A DNA stretch of 64,000 nucleotides from Cladocopium goreaui. Lineage: Eukaryota > Sar > Dinophyceae > Suessiales > Symbiodiniaceae. How positions within the stretch are numbered: the first letter of the stretch is position 1; each line of letters begins with the position of its first letter. Where the stretch lies: contig CAMXCT020001114.1 in the NCBI GenBank assembly GCA_947184155.2, positions 702,971-766,970 of the forward strand, read 5' to 3'. Both the position numbers and the translations under genes were made by a program. Of the stretch, positions 52,325 to 61,959 are shown one piece after another. Below the pieces are notes generated by a model. The model worked only from the letters and a program-made list of their open reading frames with translations. It did not search any database and had not been told where the DNA came from.

Positions 52325-52485
52325 CATGATCCCTAATTCCAAACCAATATCTGACACCTTTCTCTGGTCACCAAGCAGCTGGTTCCAGCGGGTTTCGTCC
52401 ACAAGCCATTTGCCAGCCTGATGTGGTTCCATCTCTTGCAGTTGGTGGTAAGGCAAGCCCATAGACGGGTTGATTGATATCCTTT
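52325..52485 (-). CDS. Exon, charged, unknown
   Basis: Minus frame reads LPYHQLQEMEPHQAGKWLVD then ETRWNQLLGDQRKVSDIGLE and LGI. Open for over 100 codons including flanks; highly protein-like. Could be an N-terminal cytosolic part of the MFS-like protein or another gene. Confidence 0.45.
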
Positions 52486-52844
52486 CCAAGTCGGAATGAA
52501 AACACGAAGGCAAACTTTGAATGGCAAATCCACCATAAATCCACCATGAATGAGTATAACCACCAGGTATCATTATCCCCCCTATCTATGATCCATAATA
52601 TGATGCCACTGCAAATTCCCACTAGGTCCCTATAGGTATCATTGTCTACCATCTATGGCAAAATCATGCGAATAGAACCACCAGACCACATCATCAAGTC
52701 ATGGCAAATACCAGCACCAGATGATCAATCTGTTTGTTGATAACTTCATCTAAACTGTCTATTATGTTCATAGATTTGGTTGTTAAATCAGTTCTATCCC
52801 AAGAGTTCTTGGTGAAATCCCGACTTTCTCAGCCGAGATATTTC

Positions 52845-52958
52845 CAGAGGGCAACCACCCTCTGCTAACCTAAGCTCCCGGCCACCATCGCCAACCTCGG
52901 CTGTGCATGGCTCATGGCGCATGGCTGTGCATGACAGGTTATCCGGATCTCATGGACA
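52845..52958 (-). CDS. Exon candidate
   Basis: GC-rich. One minus frame reads DNLSCTAMRHEPCTAEVGDG then GRELRLAEGGCPLE. Alternative reading is Met/Ala/His-rich. Confidence 0.33.
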
Positions 52959-53129
52959 GTCGCCCATGATGTACTGTAACTGGGTGTAAGGAAACGCTGA
53001 CAGAAAACGCTGGTGTTCACCCTGTGTCAGTGTTTACTGTACTTTGTTCATGCAGCTCTGCGAGAGGTCTGGAAAATGATTTTGCTGGTGGAAACAGTAT
53101 TTTTAAAGTTCAGTGTTGCTGCCCTGGCG

Positions 53130-53222
53130 TGAAATGTCAACCCTGGATGAATGAGCCCTGGTTGATTCATCTAAGGGGTAGTACGTGCCACGGAAGTCGC
53201 GGATGTCCTCCAAGAAGTGACT
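53130..53222 (-). CDS. Exon, unknown
   Basis: Minus frame reads SHFLEDIRDFRGTYYPLDES then TRAHSSRVDISRQGSN. Convincing composition, open to a stop after NTEL. Donor unclear (GC at CCAGG|GCAGCA possible). Confidence 0.42.
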
Positions 53223-53539
53223 TAAAACACATCAATAATATGGAACCACTCAACTCAACAACCGGTTTACAACAAATACCGAATACATTTCTGTTCATTC
53301 CTCAATATGGAAGGGCCTATCAACACTGCTACTACTACTAATAATAATAGTAATAATAAAGTAATATAAAGTAAAAACAATAACCAATAATAATGAGTTT
53401 TTGATGGGGGCTCGAAGCCCAAAGAACTTCGATTTGGATTCAAAATTGACAGAGACCAGCTATCAACCATCACAAGTTCAGCTGACAATAATCTGAGTGA
53501 ACTGTGGTAACTCACATGAAAGGTTTCTCTACTATGGGT

Positions 53540-54235
53540 TATCATAATCCCGAATAAATTAGTGGTAATGATTTTTGGTGATTTTGGGCGAGTTCCGTTT
53601 CCTGAAACACCACCCGAACTCGACGAATGGATCAAGGTGCAAGCCGGTGATAATCCCAGCACTAAGGAAGAGCCCCGACTCAGTTGCTCCTCAAGGCAAC
53701 CAATCATGGAGGTTGTCGAAGGAGGACCATTCAACCCAACTAGAACAGAAACGTTGAAATTTTGCGAAATTATGGAAGGGACACATCATCCTGAAATTTT
53801 CTGGAAAGACGATAATCCAGGATAATCTATCGGGGACGCGGAGAATAATTCACATCCCTGGTGGAGAATCTGCATTTCAAAAATCTCCCTTCGGCAAGCC
53901 GGGCCCATTTGGGTCCTCTGTTGAGGGACAAAGCAAAGTCCAGGGAAATGGGAATTTGCATCGACATGCCCATGAAACCTGCCATGCTGTTCCACAAACC
54001 TCAGGATCGATATCGTGGAATTCACATCTGTTGCGAGGAAAAACCCGCCGTCACCAGCATTCAGCATCCAGATAGTTTTCTTACACCAATGACACTGAAC
54101 CGAAGGATTCGAGGTCTTTCCTGCCAACCATGGCCTGTACAAACTACCAAACAGCTGTTGCAAGGATCTTTTTGGCTGAGATACATTCATGCCCGCCCTC
54201 CTTCCTCTCTTGGTTCTGCAAAATGGGTAAGTCTG
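53540..54235. CDS. Coding-like block, strand unresolved
   Basis: About 700 bp of balanced composition. Minus: one frame has a single stop (53,786) and reads CHWCKKTIWMLNAGDGGFFL and ISILRFVEQHGRFHGHVDAN. Plus: two frames read DFGRVPFPETPPELDEWIKV and QDRYRGIHICCEEKPAVTSI, the latter ending at a consensus donor AAATGG|GTAAGT (54,227). The plus donor is the strongest splice signal here, against the general minus polarity. Confidence 0.4.
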
Positions 54236-54309
54236 AAAACAGAGGATATTGTATGTATATATATATATATACTGTATATCATTATATTATCTCTTTAAAA
54301 TAGTCATGT

Positions 54310-54535
54310 TACAGGAAAACTAATGATGAACGATAGTATTTTAGGTACCCACTTTTCAGGCAAAACCAAATAGTACACAAATACCAACAACTTGCTTGCG
54401 AGTACTTTGTTGATGCTTCGAAGGACTTGGTGAAGATTGGTTAAGTGGCCAGTCATCAGAACAGATATGATAAACATTGATAAACTGCTTAGCTGCAAAA
54501 TTAAGAAGTGTAGACAGTGTAGACTCTGGGAACTT
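54310..54535 (-). CDS. Exon candidate
   Basis: Two minus frames: MTGHLTNLHQVLRSINKVLA then SKLLVFVYYLVLPEKW, or LLNFAAKQFINVYHICSDDW. Possibly hydrophobic. Frame not settled. Confidence 0.32.
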
Positions 54536-54616
54536 CACAGTTTGCTATGACAAATCAACATGTAAATCAGGGTAAATCATCATAAATCTACTTTCATGAG
54601 CAATCTTCCAACAGCT

Positions 54617-54795
54617 AATACTGGTTGGTCGTTTCAACCCCTCTGAAAAATATTAGTCAGTTGGGATGACTATTCCCAATATATGGGAAAACAAAATTCC
54701 ATGGTTCCAAAGCACCAAGCAGTGAATCATTATTTAACCACTAGCAAAATCACTATTAACCACCATTAAACCACTATTAACCATTTAACCACTAT
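54617..54795. mobile_element. GGTTGGTGG-family element plus AACCACTATT array
   Basis: Ends ACTGGTTGGTCGTTTCAACC and AAGCACCAAGCAGTGAATCA; then GAATCATTATTTAACCACTA and AACCACTATT units, the same compound as at 11.7-11.9 and 30.7-30.8 kb. Confidence 0.6.
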
Positions 54796-54834
54796 TGATT
54801 GAGGGCAACCATCCACTGACCCTACACTGCCAGA

Positions 54835-54990
54835 TGGCGCCAGCCAGCCATTTCAGCGCGGGTTCCGAAACAAGTCACCCATGATTTGAACACTCCATGA
54901 CAGGTGCACTGGTCCCCGAACACCCAGCGGTTTCATGCCCTTGTATACAAACCTAGGTGCACGGTTCAGACACGTTGCGTTGGGTTGGCG
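54835..54990 (-). CDS. Exon, basic
   Basis: Minus frame reads CLNRAPRFVYKGMKPLGVRG then PVHLSWSVQIMGDLFRNPR. GC-richer than its flanks. Family unknown. Confidence 0.38.
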
Positions 54991-54999
54991 AAACTGTGA

Positions 55000-55735
55000 A
55001 AAACTAAGGTAATCTCAACCAAAAAAGTGGGAAAAACTTGAGGCCAAAGCGGCATCAACAGTAAACAGGTACCTTTTGAATGATGTTTTTTAACTTATAT
55101 ATGCTCTCATAGAATCAAAGCTGGTTTCGAACAAACGGTTGCAGTGTCAGTTGCTATGTCCCCACATGTCCCCACAATCTACCCCTAAGGCCCTAAGAAA
55201 CTATCACCTCGGGGTCTAACACTTCTCTAGCAAGTTGCTCGCAAGTATTCACCTTGGCCTTCTGCTCATTCTGCTTTACATAGCCAGTTTTACATAATTA
55301 CGTTGCAAAAAGCAATTAGTTGTTCATACAATAGATCAAAAGCAATGTGTTGTATTCTGGTTTCTCCCAAAAGGGGCATGCCCATAAATGGCCTTTTATA
55401 AAACGGACATGAAGTCTTCATGTCTTCATTAAACCATGCGATTTCGGGTTTTTCCTACACACCTATTCTCCCTTCTTTGGCAAGAACTGAAGCCATCAAC
55501 CTTTCAGTGGGTGAAATGTGGTATCCACGATAGTTCGTTATACGAAATGATCCTCTCTTATACATCCTCCCGTTCGTAAGGGCTTAAACCCAAACATATT
55601 CCTGATCAAAAACGGGGTTGTCTTAGTGTGGATCCCCCTTTACACACCCTAAAATATTTCATCCCAATTCATAATCCTAAGAAGTTGCCAGGGTTTTACG
55701 GGGTATGTTATGATTTAAGAATATTTTTCAGAAAC
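55000..55735. other. Intron-like stretch
   Basis: No supported exon. A plus frame at 55,628-55,897 is open but is the antisense of the exon at 55.75 kb in part. Confidence 0.4.
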
Positions 55736-55754
55736 AGTCAGAAAAAAGTTAGTA

Positions 55755-55958
55755 TCCTAAAGCATGTTAGTATCTTCCCCTCATATTCAATACTCCCAGT
55801 AATAAGGGGCACACAAGGATACCTTTTGGGGGGAATCCCAAGGTCATCCAGAGGCCACCCGAGCGGCCATTCATGGATAGCGAGGATCACCAAATAGACA
55901 GCTATGCCTCCCCCCGACACTGACTTGGCCAAGTCCAAAAAGGTCACCCAGTGGTTTA
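55755..55958 (-). CDS. Membrane-like exon
   Basis: Minus frame reads HWVTFLDLAKSVSGGGIAVY then LVILAIHEWPLGWPLDDLGI and PPKRYPCVPLITGS. One hydrophobic helix with Trp/Pro loops. Other frames also open; this one is the most coherent. Confidence 0.42.
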
Positions 55959-56084
55959 AACTGAGCCAAATGATCCAGCAAAAGAGATAGGATTGAATCC
56001 AAAAAAATGGAGATTGAATTGATTGAATGCAGGAAATTTGGGATTTGACACAGCCAAAGTGTCATTTTTGCGGATGAGTAGTGA

Positions 56085-56215
56085 AATCTTCGCTTCAAAA
56101 CACCACCCTGACCCATGGTTTTCAAGTCTGCGGCCCCATCTCCTGCCTATGTAAATCCAGGGCGGAAAATGCACCACGCGGGTTCCGAAAGTGGATCTGT
56201 CCACTTGGTTCGAGT
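56085..56215 (-). CDS. Exon, unknown
   Basis: Minus frame reads STFGTRVVHFPPWIYIGRRW then GRRLENHGSGWCFEAKISLL. Aromatic and basic. Alternative frame is shorter. Confidence 0.37.
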
Positions 56216-56229
56216 TCGGGGTAATAACT

Positions 56230-56335
56230 TCACTCTCTGCCTGGGATGCTGCAGATATCTGCAGATGCTGCAGGCTGAGTCACGGTGAGAACGGTCCATG
56301 GCCCGCCCAGGAGGCCTGGTTTACAATGGACTAGT
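56230..56335 (-). CDS. Short exon candidate
   Basis: Minus frame reads LLGGPWTVLTVTQPAASADI. GC-richer; contains CTGCAGATATCTGCAGATGC, a near palindrome. Confidence 0.27.
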
Positions 56336-56453
56336 GATGTACGAATCTACTCATGGTCATTCCTGGCTATGAATGAAAACCCTGGGACCCGGATGGTACA
56401 TTCAAACAGCTGAGATTTATGATTTATGGATGTATATTCCAGAAAATTTGGTA

Positions 56454-56562
56454 CCATCTGGTTATTTAACAGTTTGCCATGGAAAATCACCATGCTATTA
56501 ATAGGTAAACCATGGTAAACCATCTATTTCTATGGGCCATCTATACCATGGCTATGTTGATC
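56454..56562. mobile_element. TA/CCATCTGG palindromic element
   Basis: Left end CCATCTGGTTATTTAACAGT after TA; inner GCCATGGAAAATCACCATGC; right end decays at CCATGGCTATGTTGATCC. Confidence 0.6.
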
Positions 56563-56599
56563 CATCCCTTTTTTAAATGTCATATAAACAGCTTTAGGC

Positions 56600-56700
56600 C
56601 ATGTTCATAGATCAAGCCAGCGCCGGCAAAGCCCACGCAGATTCATTCACCAAAACAAAGACGTTTTGAATATGGGCTTGGTGGCTTGACCATACCTGAT
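56600..56700 (-). CDS. Short exon candidate, hydrophobic
   Basis: Minus frame reads NVFVLVNESAWALPALA. Short, no firm sites. Confidence 0.25.
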
Positions 56701-56859
56701 CAATCTGATTGTTTGTACCAGGATTCAAAAAAAAAAGAATGAACACCTAGAGCTACCGCCAAAAAAATGGAACTGTTGGACATCTGAAAATCATTGGGGA
56801 AAAACACCTCATCTATATCTTGGAAATACCTTGCCTGATCTTTTCCAGTTTTTTGGTAT

Positions 56860-57035
56860 ACCCTCTGGTAATCAAACGTAGCAATTGGAAACCATCTATA
56901 AATGTGGTTTTCATAGAAAAATCAATGGATTGGTTTGTTGGGGGAAATCTACAGGAAACCATGGTTTTTACATGTTTTTACCATCAGATATAGGGCTTTC
57001 CGGTTAAAATTTTCCCATCATCCAATTCTGTGGAA
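56860..57035. mobile_element. CCCTCTGGTAATCAAACG end plus dispersed repeat
   Basis: TATACCCTCTGGTAATCAAACG begins a copy whose far end is not found; next to it lies the inverted copy of the 19.11-19.22-kb repeat (ATCAATGGATTGGTTTGTTG, AAATTTTCCCATCATCC). Confidence 0.5.
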
Positions 57036-57167
57036 AAATCATCGAACATCATCCAACTAAAGGGAGGGATTCTCCACAGATCTCAACAGCAGAGAGAAAG
57101 AAACCGCTCCCCTAAAAACGGGTGCCCCTCACCATCTCTGACACGGAGTTGGTTGCCAGGCGTTGAC

Positions 57168-57212
57168 TTACCTGCCGCGTCATCCATGGGATTTTTTTAT
57201 GATCTGGACATG
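57168..57212 (-). CDS. Short exon candidate before a consensus donor
   Basis: ATGACGCGGCAG|GTAAGT is the best GTAAGT donor on minus here. The only frame open from the nearest acceptor (CCATGTCCAG) reads HKKIPWMTRQ. Its link to the 57.3-kb exon needs a different donor phase, so it is tentative. Confidence 0.27.
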
Positions 57213-57300
57213 GGGAATTCGAAATGAAGAAATGGTGGTTTAACCAGCAACAAATGGGAAGTTCATGGGAATTGATTGTTTGGTTTTTACATGTTTTTAC

Positions 57301-57448
57301 CATCTCACAAAATCATCAACAATCTTGGTCATGATGAGTGATTGTTCCAATTTTTCCACGTTTTTCCTCATGAAGACGATTCTTTCTGCTTCAGAGATCA
57401 GGCTACCCTCGTCGGCCTGGATCTTATCCTGTAGGAAGGAGGTATCAT
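57301..57448 (-). CDS. Exon of a phase-linked chain, helical
   Basis: Acceptor TTCCTTCACAG and donor GAGATG|GTAAAA. Reads DTSFLQDKIQADEGSLISEA then ERIVFMRKNVEKLEQSLIMT and KIVDDF. Charged helices. Its entry AT completes the G carried from 57,547-57,590. Exact edges. Family unknown. Confidence 0.57.
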
Positions 57449-57546
57449 CTGTGAAGGAACAGTCCTCAGCCAGGTCAACCACCCAAAAGGCCAGGTCAAC
57501 ACACATTTGGCATCACTGTGCTCAATGGCAAAAATACCAGACTTAC

Positions 57547-57590
57547 CATCTGTATGTTTCCGGATATGTTGAGGATTGAGATGGATTACC
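57547..57590 (-). CDS. 44-nt exon with element-derived acceptor
   Basis: Enters at TTACCAGAG|GG of the palindromic element and leaves at a consensus CAGATG|GTAAGT. Reads VIHLNPQHIRKHTD. Phase agrees with both neighbours: TG carried in gives Trp, G carried out gives Asp. The first bases (GGTAA) are element sequence, now coding. Confidence 0.57.
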
Positions 57591-57690
57591 CTCTGGTAAA
57601 CGTTTACATAACTATGGAAAATCACCATGTTTAATGGGTAAATCCACTATAAATACCCATTTTCAATAGCTATGTTTGTTTACCAGAGGG
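57589..57690. mobile_element. TA/CCCTCTGG palindromic element acting as an intron
   Basis: 102 bp; TA at 57,587-57,588 and 57,691-57,692; ends CCCTCTGGTAAACGTTTACA and AGCTATGTTTGTTTACCAGA-GGG. Spliced on minus as CTCTG|GTAAAC ... CCAGAG|GGTAAT it joins two exons in phase. Nearly identical to the copy at 62,344-62,445, so insertion may be recent. Confidence 0.75.
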
Positions 57691-57799
57691 TAAGCTTCTC
57701 AATAATCACAATGATCGTTTCCGGTCGTCTTTTCGTATCTAGAAAAAGCCAGTCGCAGAGTCTCGGGGCCAGTTCCGCACCACAAAAGACTGGGCTGCA
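57684..57799 (-). CDS. Exon of a phase-linked chain, Cys then hydrophobic
   Basis: Acceptor CTCAGATTAG. Reads CSPVFCGAELAPRLCDWLFL then DTKRRPETIIVIIEKLTL and ends CTCTG at the element donor. Only this frame stays open to the element. The last codons (TACCCTCTG) derive from the element end. It may follow the signal-peptide exon at 58.34-58.42 kb (phase 0 on both sides). Confidence 0.55.
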
Positions 57800-58335
57800 C
57801 TAATCTGAGTGAGAGTTGAGTTCCTCATTTCCCCATAATGGAATGACTACATCATCCAAACTAGGGGTATACCCAATAAGAAACACCAATTGGGGATGGC
57901 CCCAGGATGGCATGTTATTGTGGATTCACAATCATAAACTATCATAAACTCCTAAGATTCCCACATATCTCACTGCGAAATGTCCATATAATTCCATTGT
58001 CTATCCGCTATCACTGTGTTTGCTTTATGATTCATTCTCCCGTTTGTTTCCCATAGTTTACTGTACCATATGATTGGGCTTAGGAGACACTCACTTTGTA
58101 CCCACAACAACGGCTGAAGGTACTGAATTTTTGGGTAACATTACATACCAATTTCCATGGGTCAATCAGGCTGCAAGGTGATGCCTCCCAATCATAAGCT
58201 GGTTTGAAACCAATTTAGCTAAGTAGGGGTCACCACCACCTTCACATTTTTTTTAAATGTAGATATAAAATGATATAAATATAGCTGGTAGATATTGGTG
58301 TATCACCAGTTATAAGTACATAGTAAGACCATTAT

Positions 58336-58422
58336 TTTATTTTGGCGGGGCGCTTCTGTCAGGCACTGCTCCTCCGCCGTGATGGCCAAGATGGCCAGAA
58401 AGGCAATAGCACTGCGAAGCAT
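58336..58422 (-). CDS. Possible start exon with a signal peptide
   Basis: ATG at 58,422 begins MLRSAIAFLAILAITAEEQ then CLTEAPRQ: a basic n-region, a 13-residue hydrophobic core and a small-residue stretch typical of a secretory signal. The frame is open upstream too, so the start is inferred. A donor after ATAATG|GTCTTA would give phase 0, as the 57,799 exon needs. Confidence 0.42.
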
Positions 58423-58621
58423 GGCTACCTGGTGCAATCCAACTGTGCAACCTGGAAACCACCTGAAAACTGACTTCGATCAGACACCAACTGGAACCAA
58501 CTGGAGGATAAGGCTTGGAAAATCAACAAAAACTTAAGGGAGTTTTTGCTGAGATCGGATAAACGGATAAGCCTAGATTGATACCGCAACACATGGGTCC
58601 GGGTTGCGGGTCATTGGTCAC

Positions 58622-58835
58622 TTATCTCCAACGGTTCTGATGAAATGACCTAAACATGTGCATGGGATTTCTGAGGCCGTGAATAAAAACACAAACGATA
58701 GAAAATACTCCCCTGAGATTGGTAACTGATTTGCCCAGTAATATAATGACTGAAAAAGTTGAAGTACGCCATGATAAGAAATCGGACATTGCTGCCAAGA
58801 GGCTGCCGGTCGTTTGTAAGGGTTCGATCACCTCA
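58622..58835 (-). CDS. Exon, partly hydrophobic
   Basis: Minus frame of about 70 codons: VIEPLQTTGSLLAAMSDFLS then STFSVIILLGKSVTNLRGVF and SIVCVFIHGLRNP. The plus strand is also open (TEKVEVRHDKKSDIAAKRLP), so strand is not certain. Confidence 0.35.
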
Positions 58836-59164
58836 GACTCGTCTACATCTCAGATGGTAACAGCTCTAGCATTGCCCCATTCTACGACAAGATCGAGGTT
58901 GAACTCACGGTGGTTTGAAATTACATAAATAGTGGTTTTTGGTGGGTTAATAGTGGTCAATAGTGGGTTAACCCACCATAGTTGTAAGCCCTTTATCATG
59001 CATATATATATATATAATTAAATATATACTATCTTCATAAATCAAGAGAGCCAGGGGCTGAGGACAAGGCAATGCTTGATGAGAAGAGCTGATTCTCGAA
59101 TTAACATTTGAATTCTGTGGAGTTCTTATGTGTTCGTTTCACAACATCTAAACTTTACGCATCA

Positions 59165-59305
59165 AGAGAACACCATCACCATTTTTTCAGCCGTTTTTTG
59201 AATCGGCTCGCAGCCAAGGCGCGTATGAAAATGATGGGTTGAGGAGGGTTCTCCCAACTCTGAGCAAATGGCAGCAGCAGATCCAAAAAAAAAGTTTCGT
59301 TGGAC
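59165..59305 (-). CDS. Exon, unknown
   Basis: Minus frame reads FGSAAAICSELGEPSSTHHF then HTRLGCEPIQKTAEKMV. Follows a GTCTGAAAATAG-family element (59,327-59,430) whose acceptor is mutated (TTTTCAA). Confidence 0.38.
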
Positions 59306-59326
59306 AAATCTATTGGTCATCACATG

Positions 59327-59430
59327 GGATTGTTTGAAAATAGTGTACCCTAAAGCCAATGGTTCATGATCATTATCCCTATTAAATGGCTATCATTGGG
59401 GGTATACACTATTTTCAGACAAACCCACAT
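59327..59430. mobile_element. GTCTGAAAATAG-family element
   Basis: Left end GGGATTGTTTGAAAATAGTG, right end ACTATTTTCAGACAAACCC; interior CATTGGGGGTATACAC. ACAT-like direct repeats flank it. On minus the donor GTGG|GTTTGT ends the exon at 59.43-59.53 kb. Confidence 0.65.
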
Positions 59431-59532
59431 TATCATCCATCCTCCGGTTGCTGAAAACACCAGTGATCACCAGTGTAAAGCGGAGGACTCCCGCTATGTG
59501 TATCAGTTCGGACAACTTGTCAACCTGAAAAA
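59430..59532 (-). CDS. Exon ending at an element donor
   Basis: Minus frame reads VDKLSELIHIAGVLRFTLVI then TGVFSNRRMDDNV and leaves at the element donor. The plus strand is also open (HQCKAEDSRYVYQFGQL), but the junction favours minus. Confidence 0.4.
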
Positions 59533-59929
59533 AAAACACAAACAAATGTACGTTTTTCTATGGTGTTTGAGTGTTGCGTACGAAAAAAAAACCTGATTCA
59601 TGGCACAAAATGACATTCAAAAAATCTACGAATACCATTCCTCGGCATATCGACTTCTTGAGGTTTACAACAGGTAAAGGTTCTGATGCCCGAGCATCCC
59701 AAAATTAAACAGGACTGATCTATTATGTTGAGGATTCTCTCCTGCCCCATTTAAGAGTGTTTAAATGTGTTGAATGTAATGAATATTGACTATTGACATG
59801 TTTTCACCCGTGCTCATCTCAGTCCTTGACATCCAAGTTGGAACATGATGTCGGACTCCTAAATAGCCACCGTTTCCAGCTACCACTTTCAAGTACTAGA
59901 AACCAATATACAGAAAAATAATGAAGCTG

Positions 59930-60165
59930 CAGACTTGAATGCTTATTGACGGTGAGATTTTTCGCGATGGTTCTTGCGTTGGATATTTAACCCAAATGTC
60001 AATCGGATTTTCTTCTCTTTTGGCCACGCACACCACCAGCATCTCTGCTTCTGCAGAGACGGCGACCCCAAAATCGCTGAGTATTTTCTCGCTGCAGTGG
60101 ACAGCGGCAAAGCTGGCAATTTTTCGAAAGTTATCTGGCAACTGACCCACTGGAAAAATACAGGG
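59930..60165 (-). CDS. Exon, unknown soluble domain
   Basis: Acceptor ATTTTTCCAG. About 78 codons: GQLPDNFRKIASFAAVHCSE, KILSDFGVAVSAEAEMLVVC and REENPIDIWVKYPTQEPSRK. Alpha/beta-like composition. Donor perhaps CTCACC|GTCAAT. Not recognised. Confidence 0.5.
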
Positions 60166-60210
60166 TTACCCTGTGGTAATCAAACATGGCAACGGACAAT
60201 TCCGCATTCA
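60165..60210. mobile_element. CCCTGTGGTAATCAAACATGG end relic
   Basis: TTACCCTGTGGTAATCAAAC is a CCCTCTGG-family end of the GTAATCAAACGTGGC subtype. On minus it gives ATTACCACAG, an acceptor-like sequence just before the 59.93-60.16-kb exon. The other end was not found. Confidence 0.4.
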
Positions 60211-60244
60211 TAGATGTTTTTTTCCATTGCAACCACCATTTATA

Positions 60245-60398
60245 GCAGATGTTCAATTTCCATGTTTGGTGACACCGGAGGCTACCATGACTCGTGCTTG
60301 TTTGGTACATGTCCATCTACGCCCTCCTGTGATCAATGTGAGTTCATCTGCCAGCGATGGTGTCTCTGTCACACTGCCTACACCCGAAAACTGAGAAG
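60245..60398 (-). CDS. Exon, unknown
   Basis: Minus frame reads VGSVTETPSLADELTLITGG then RRWTCTKQARVMVASGVTKH. The plus strand is open with Cys-rich content. Minus preferred by polarity. Confidence 0.36.
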
Positions 60399-60569
60399 GC
60401 ACTAGACTACAGTCCCAAAATAGATGGGAAAGCGCAAAATAACTTTCATCTGTTTGAATGTGTTCTTCTCCTTTTCTTTGATAAGGAAAGGACTTTCAGT
60501 CTTTCTCCCCTTCTTTCAATGGGTTTTCCTGGCTCAAAATCCGACGTTTTCCATCTTTTTGGAGACTAA

Positions 60570-60688
60570 AGTTGCGGAGGGGTGTAGCTCGAAGTTCCGC
60601 TGGAAAGCAACCTGCAGATCCGGTGATCTGAAGGGGATCCCGGTGAAGATAACTCGCCTTACGCAGAGGATGTACCTTGATGATAAAT
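60570..60688 (-). CDS. Exon, unknown
   Basis: Minus frame reads RYILCVRRVIFTGIPFRSPD then LQVAFQRNFELHPSATLV. A second frame (HPLRKASYLHRDPLQITG) is open too. Confidence 0.35.
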
Positions 60689-60699
60689 AATGGGTAAAG

Positions 60700-60910
60700 G
60701 ATGATGGTTGATGGTGGTATTATAAATCTATAGGTAAATTATATCTGGGTAAAATATGATAACTGGGTAAATTAATATATATATATGGGTAAATTATAAT
60801 ATTTCACTAACCTGAATTAAGGCCATAAAAGGGGATGATTTCCCTAAAATATACCATGATTCCCAGTGAGGGAGAACAGGGTTCGGTCGTGATCAAATTT
60901 ACCCAGAATA
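60700..60910. mobile_element. GGGTAAATT-family copy
   Basis: Begins with several TGGGTAAATTA units and continues TTCACTAACCTGAATTAAGG, GATGATTTCCCTAAAATATA and TCAAATTTACCCAGAATAAT. Inverted ends (TCTGGGTAAA / TTTACCCAGA). Confidence 0.6.
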
Positions 60911-60954
60911 ATGGGTAAAGGATGATGGTTGAGGATGGTTCATGATTTGTTGTT

Positions 60955-61035
60955 CCAGTCACAGATGAAACACTTCTTTTTCTTCGACTAGTTTTGGAGT
61001 TTCGGAGTCTTGACCCACCTGTCAGCCTTAGAAGG
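60955..61035 (-). CDS. Short basic exon candidate
   Basis: Minus frame reads LRLTGGSRLRNSKTSRRKRS. Short; an alternative frame reads KADRWVKTPKLQN. Confidence 0.22.
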
Positions 61036-61049
61036 ACCATCCCGCAAAA

Positions 61050-61860
61050 CCAACGTGTTTTTTGTCACCACCAGAAATCATCAGGATGATCATGGTGAGT
61101 GAAACAGTGGACTCAACGGAAAATCTGGAGCTGGTGCTTTTGCCCTACCAAAAAACTGGCCAAAAACTATTTGTCAATGGGAATCATCATCCCAAATATG
61201 GTTGCAATGTCAAAACATATTTGAAACACCAATCTGTTAATAATTTATGAGTTTCCTTCATGTTATTGGTGTCTAATCCCCATTTTTGATTGGACAATAC
61301 TTACAAAACTGAAGTGCTTCAACCTACAAGTTGCGTGCTAAAAAATGAACAGTTATTTTAGTGGACAAAAACCAAGTTCAAACAACACTCCCAGTGATTC
61401 AATGGACCAGTGGAATACACCTGGCGCTTTTTTGGAACTGCGGATTTAGATCGCAAAGTTCGAATCATGTGGCTTTGTCAATATTGTATCCCACCAAAAT
61501 ACCAAAAAAAAACGTGTTTTAACACATGTTTTTCCCATAAAAATGTTCATCAAATGGTAGAATACCTCATTTTCAGACCCACCCAAATCGTTGGTGTTAT
61601 ATTGTATATCCCATTATATATCCCACTACATAGTTAATTAAACATCATTGAACCCACTATGAAACATCATTAAACATCATTAAACATAATTAAACATCAT
61701 TAAACATCATTAAACATCATTAAACATCATTGAACATCATTGAACATCATTGAACATCATTGAACCAGTTAAACGAATCATACCCCACTATTGAACCAGC
61801 TATTAAACTATTTGTCTATCCCACTATTAAAAAACATTTATCCCACTATTAAACTTTCTT
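61050..61860. other. Intron-like stretch
   Basis: Holds a TCATTTTCAGACCCACCC end (61,570) of the GTCTGAAAAT family, and at 61,660-61,770 about nine ATTAAACATC/ATTGAACATC 10-11-bp units. No exon supported. Confidence 0.45.
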
Positions 61861-61867
61861 TTTACCC

Positions 61868-61945
61868 TCAAATAGCTGGGATTTTTGATCTTCAGAAGGG
61901 CCAGTTCAAGGCACCCATCGAAGCTGGTGACTCCAACCTGGGAAA
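61868..61945 (-). CDS. Short exon
   Basis: Minus frame reads SQVGVTSFDGCLELALLKIK. Ordinary composition, AT-rich flanks. Alternative frame reads LESPASMGALNWPF. Confidence 0.33.
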
Positions 61946-61959
61946 AAACATCTAAACAT

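Noticed and set aside
53024..53341. 105-codon plus frame, Cys-rich
   Set aside because: Opposite to a better minus exon (LEDIRDFRGTYYPLDE); ends in simple repeats.
58719..58928. Plus frame resembling the end of a retrotransposon RNase H (TEKVEVRHDKK)
   Set aside because: Resemblance is vague; no integrase, reverse transcriptase or long terminal repeats nearby.
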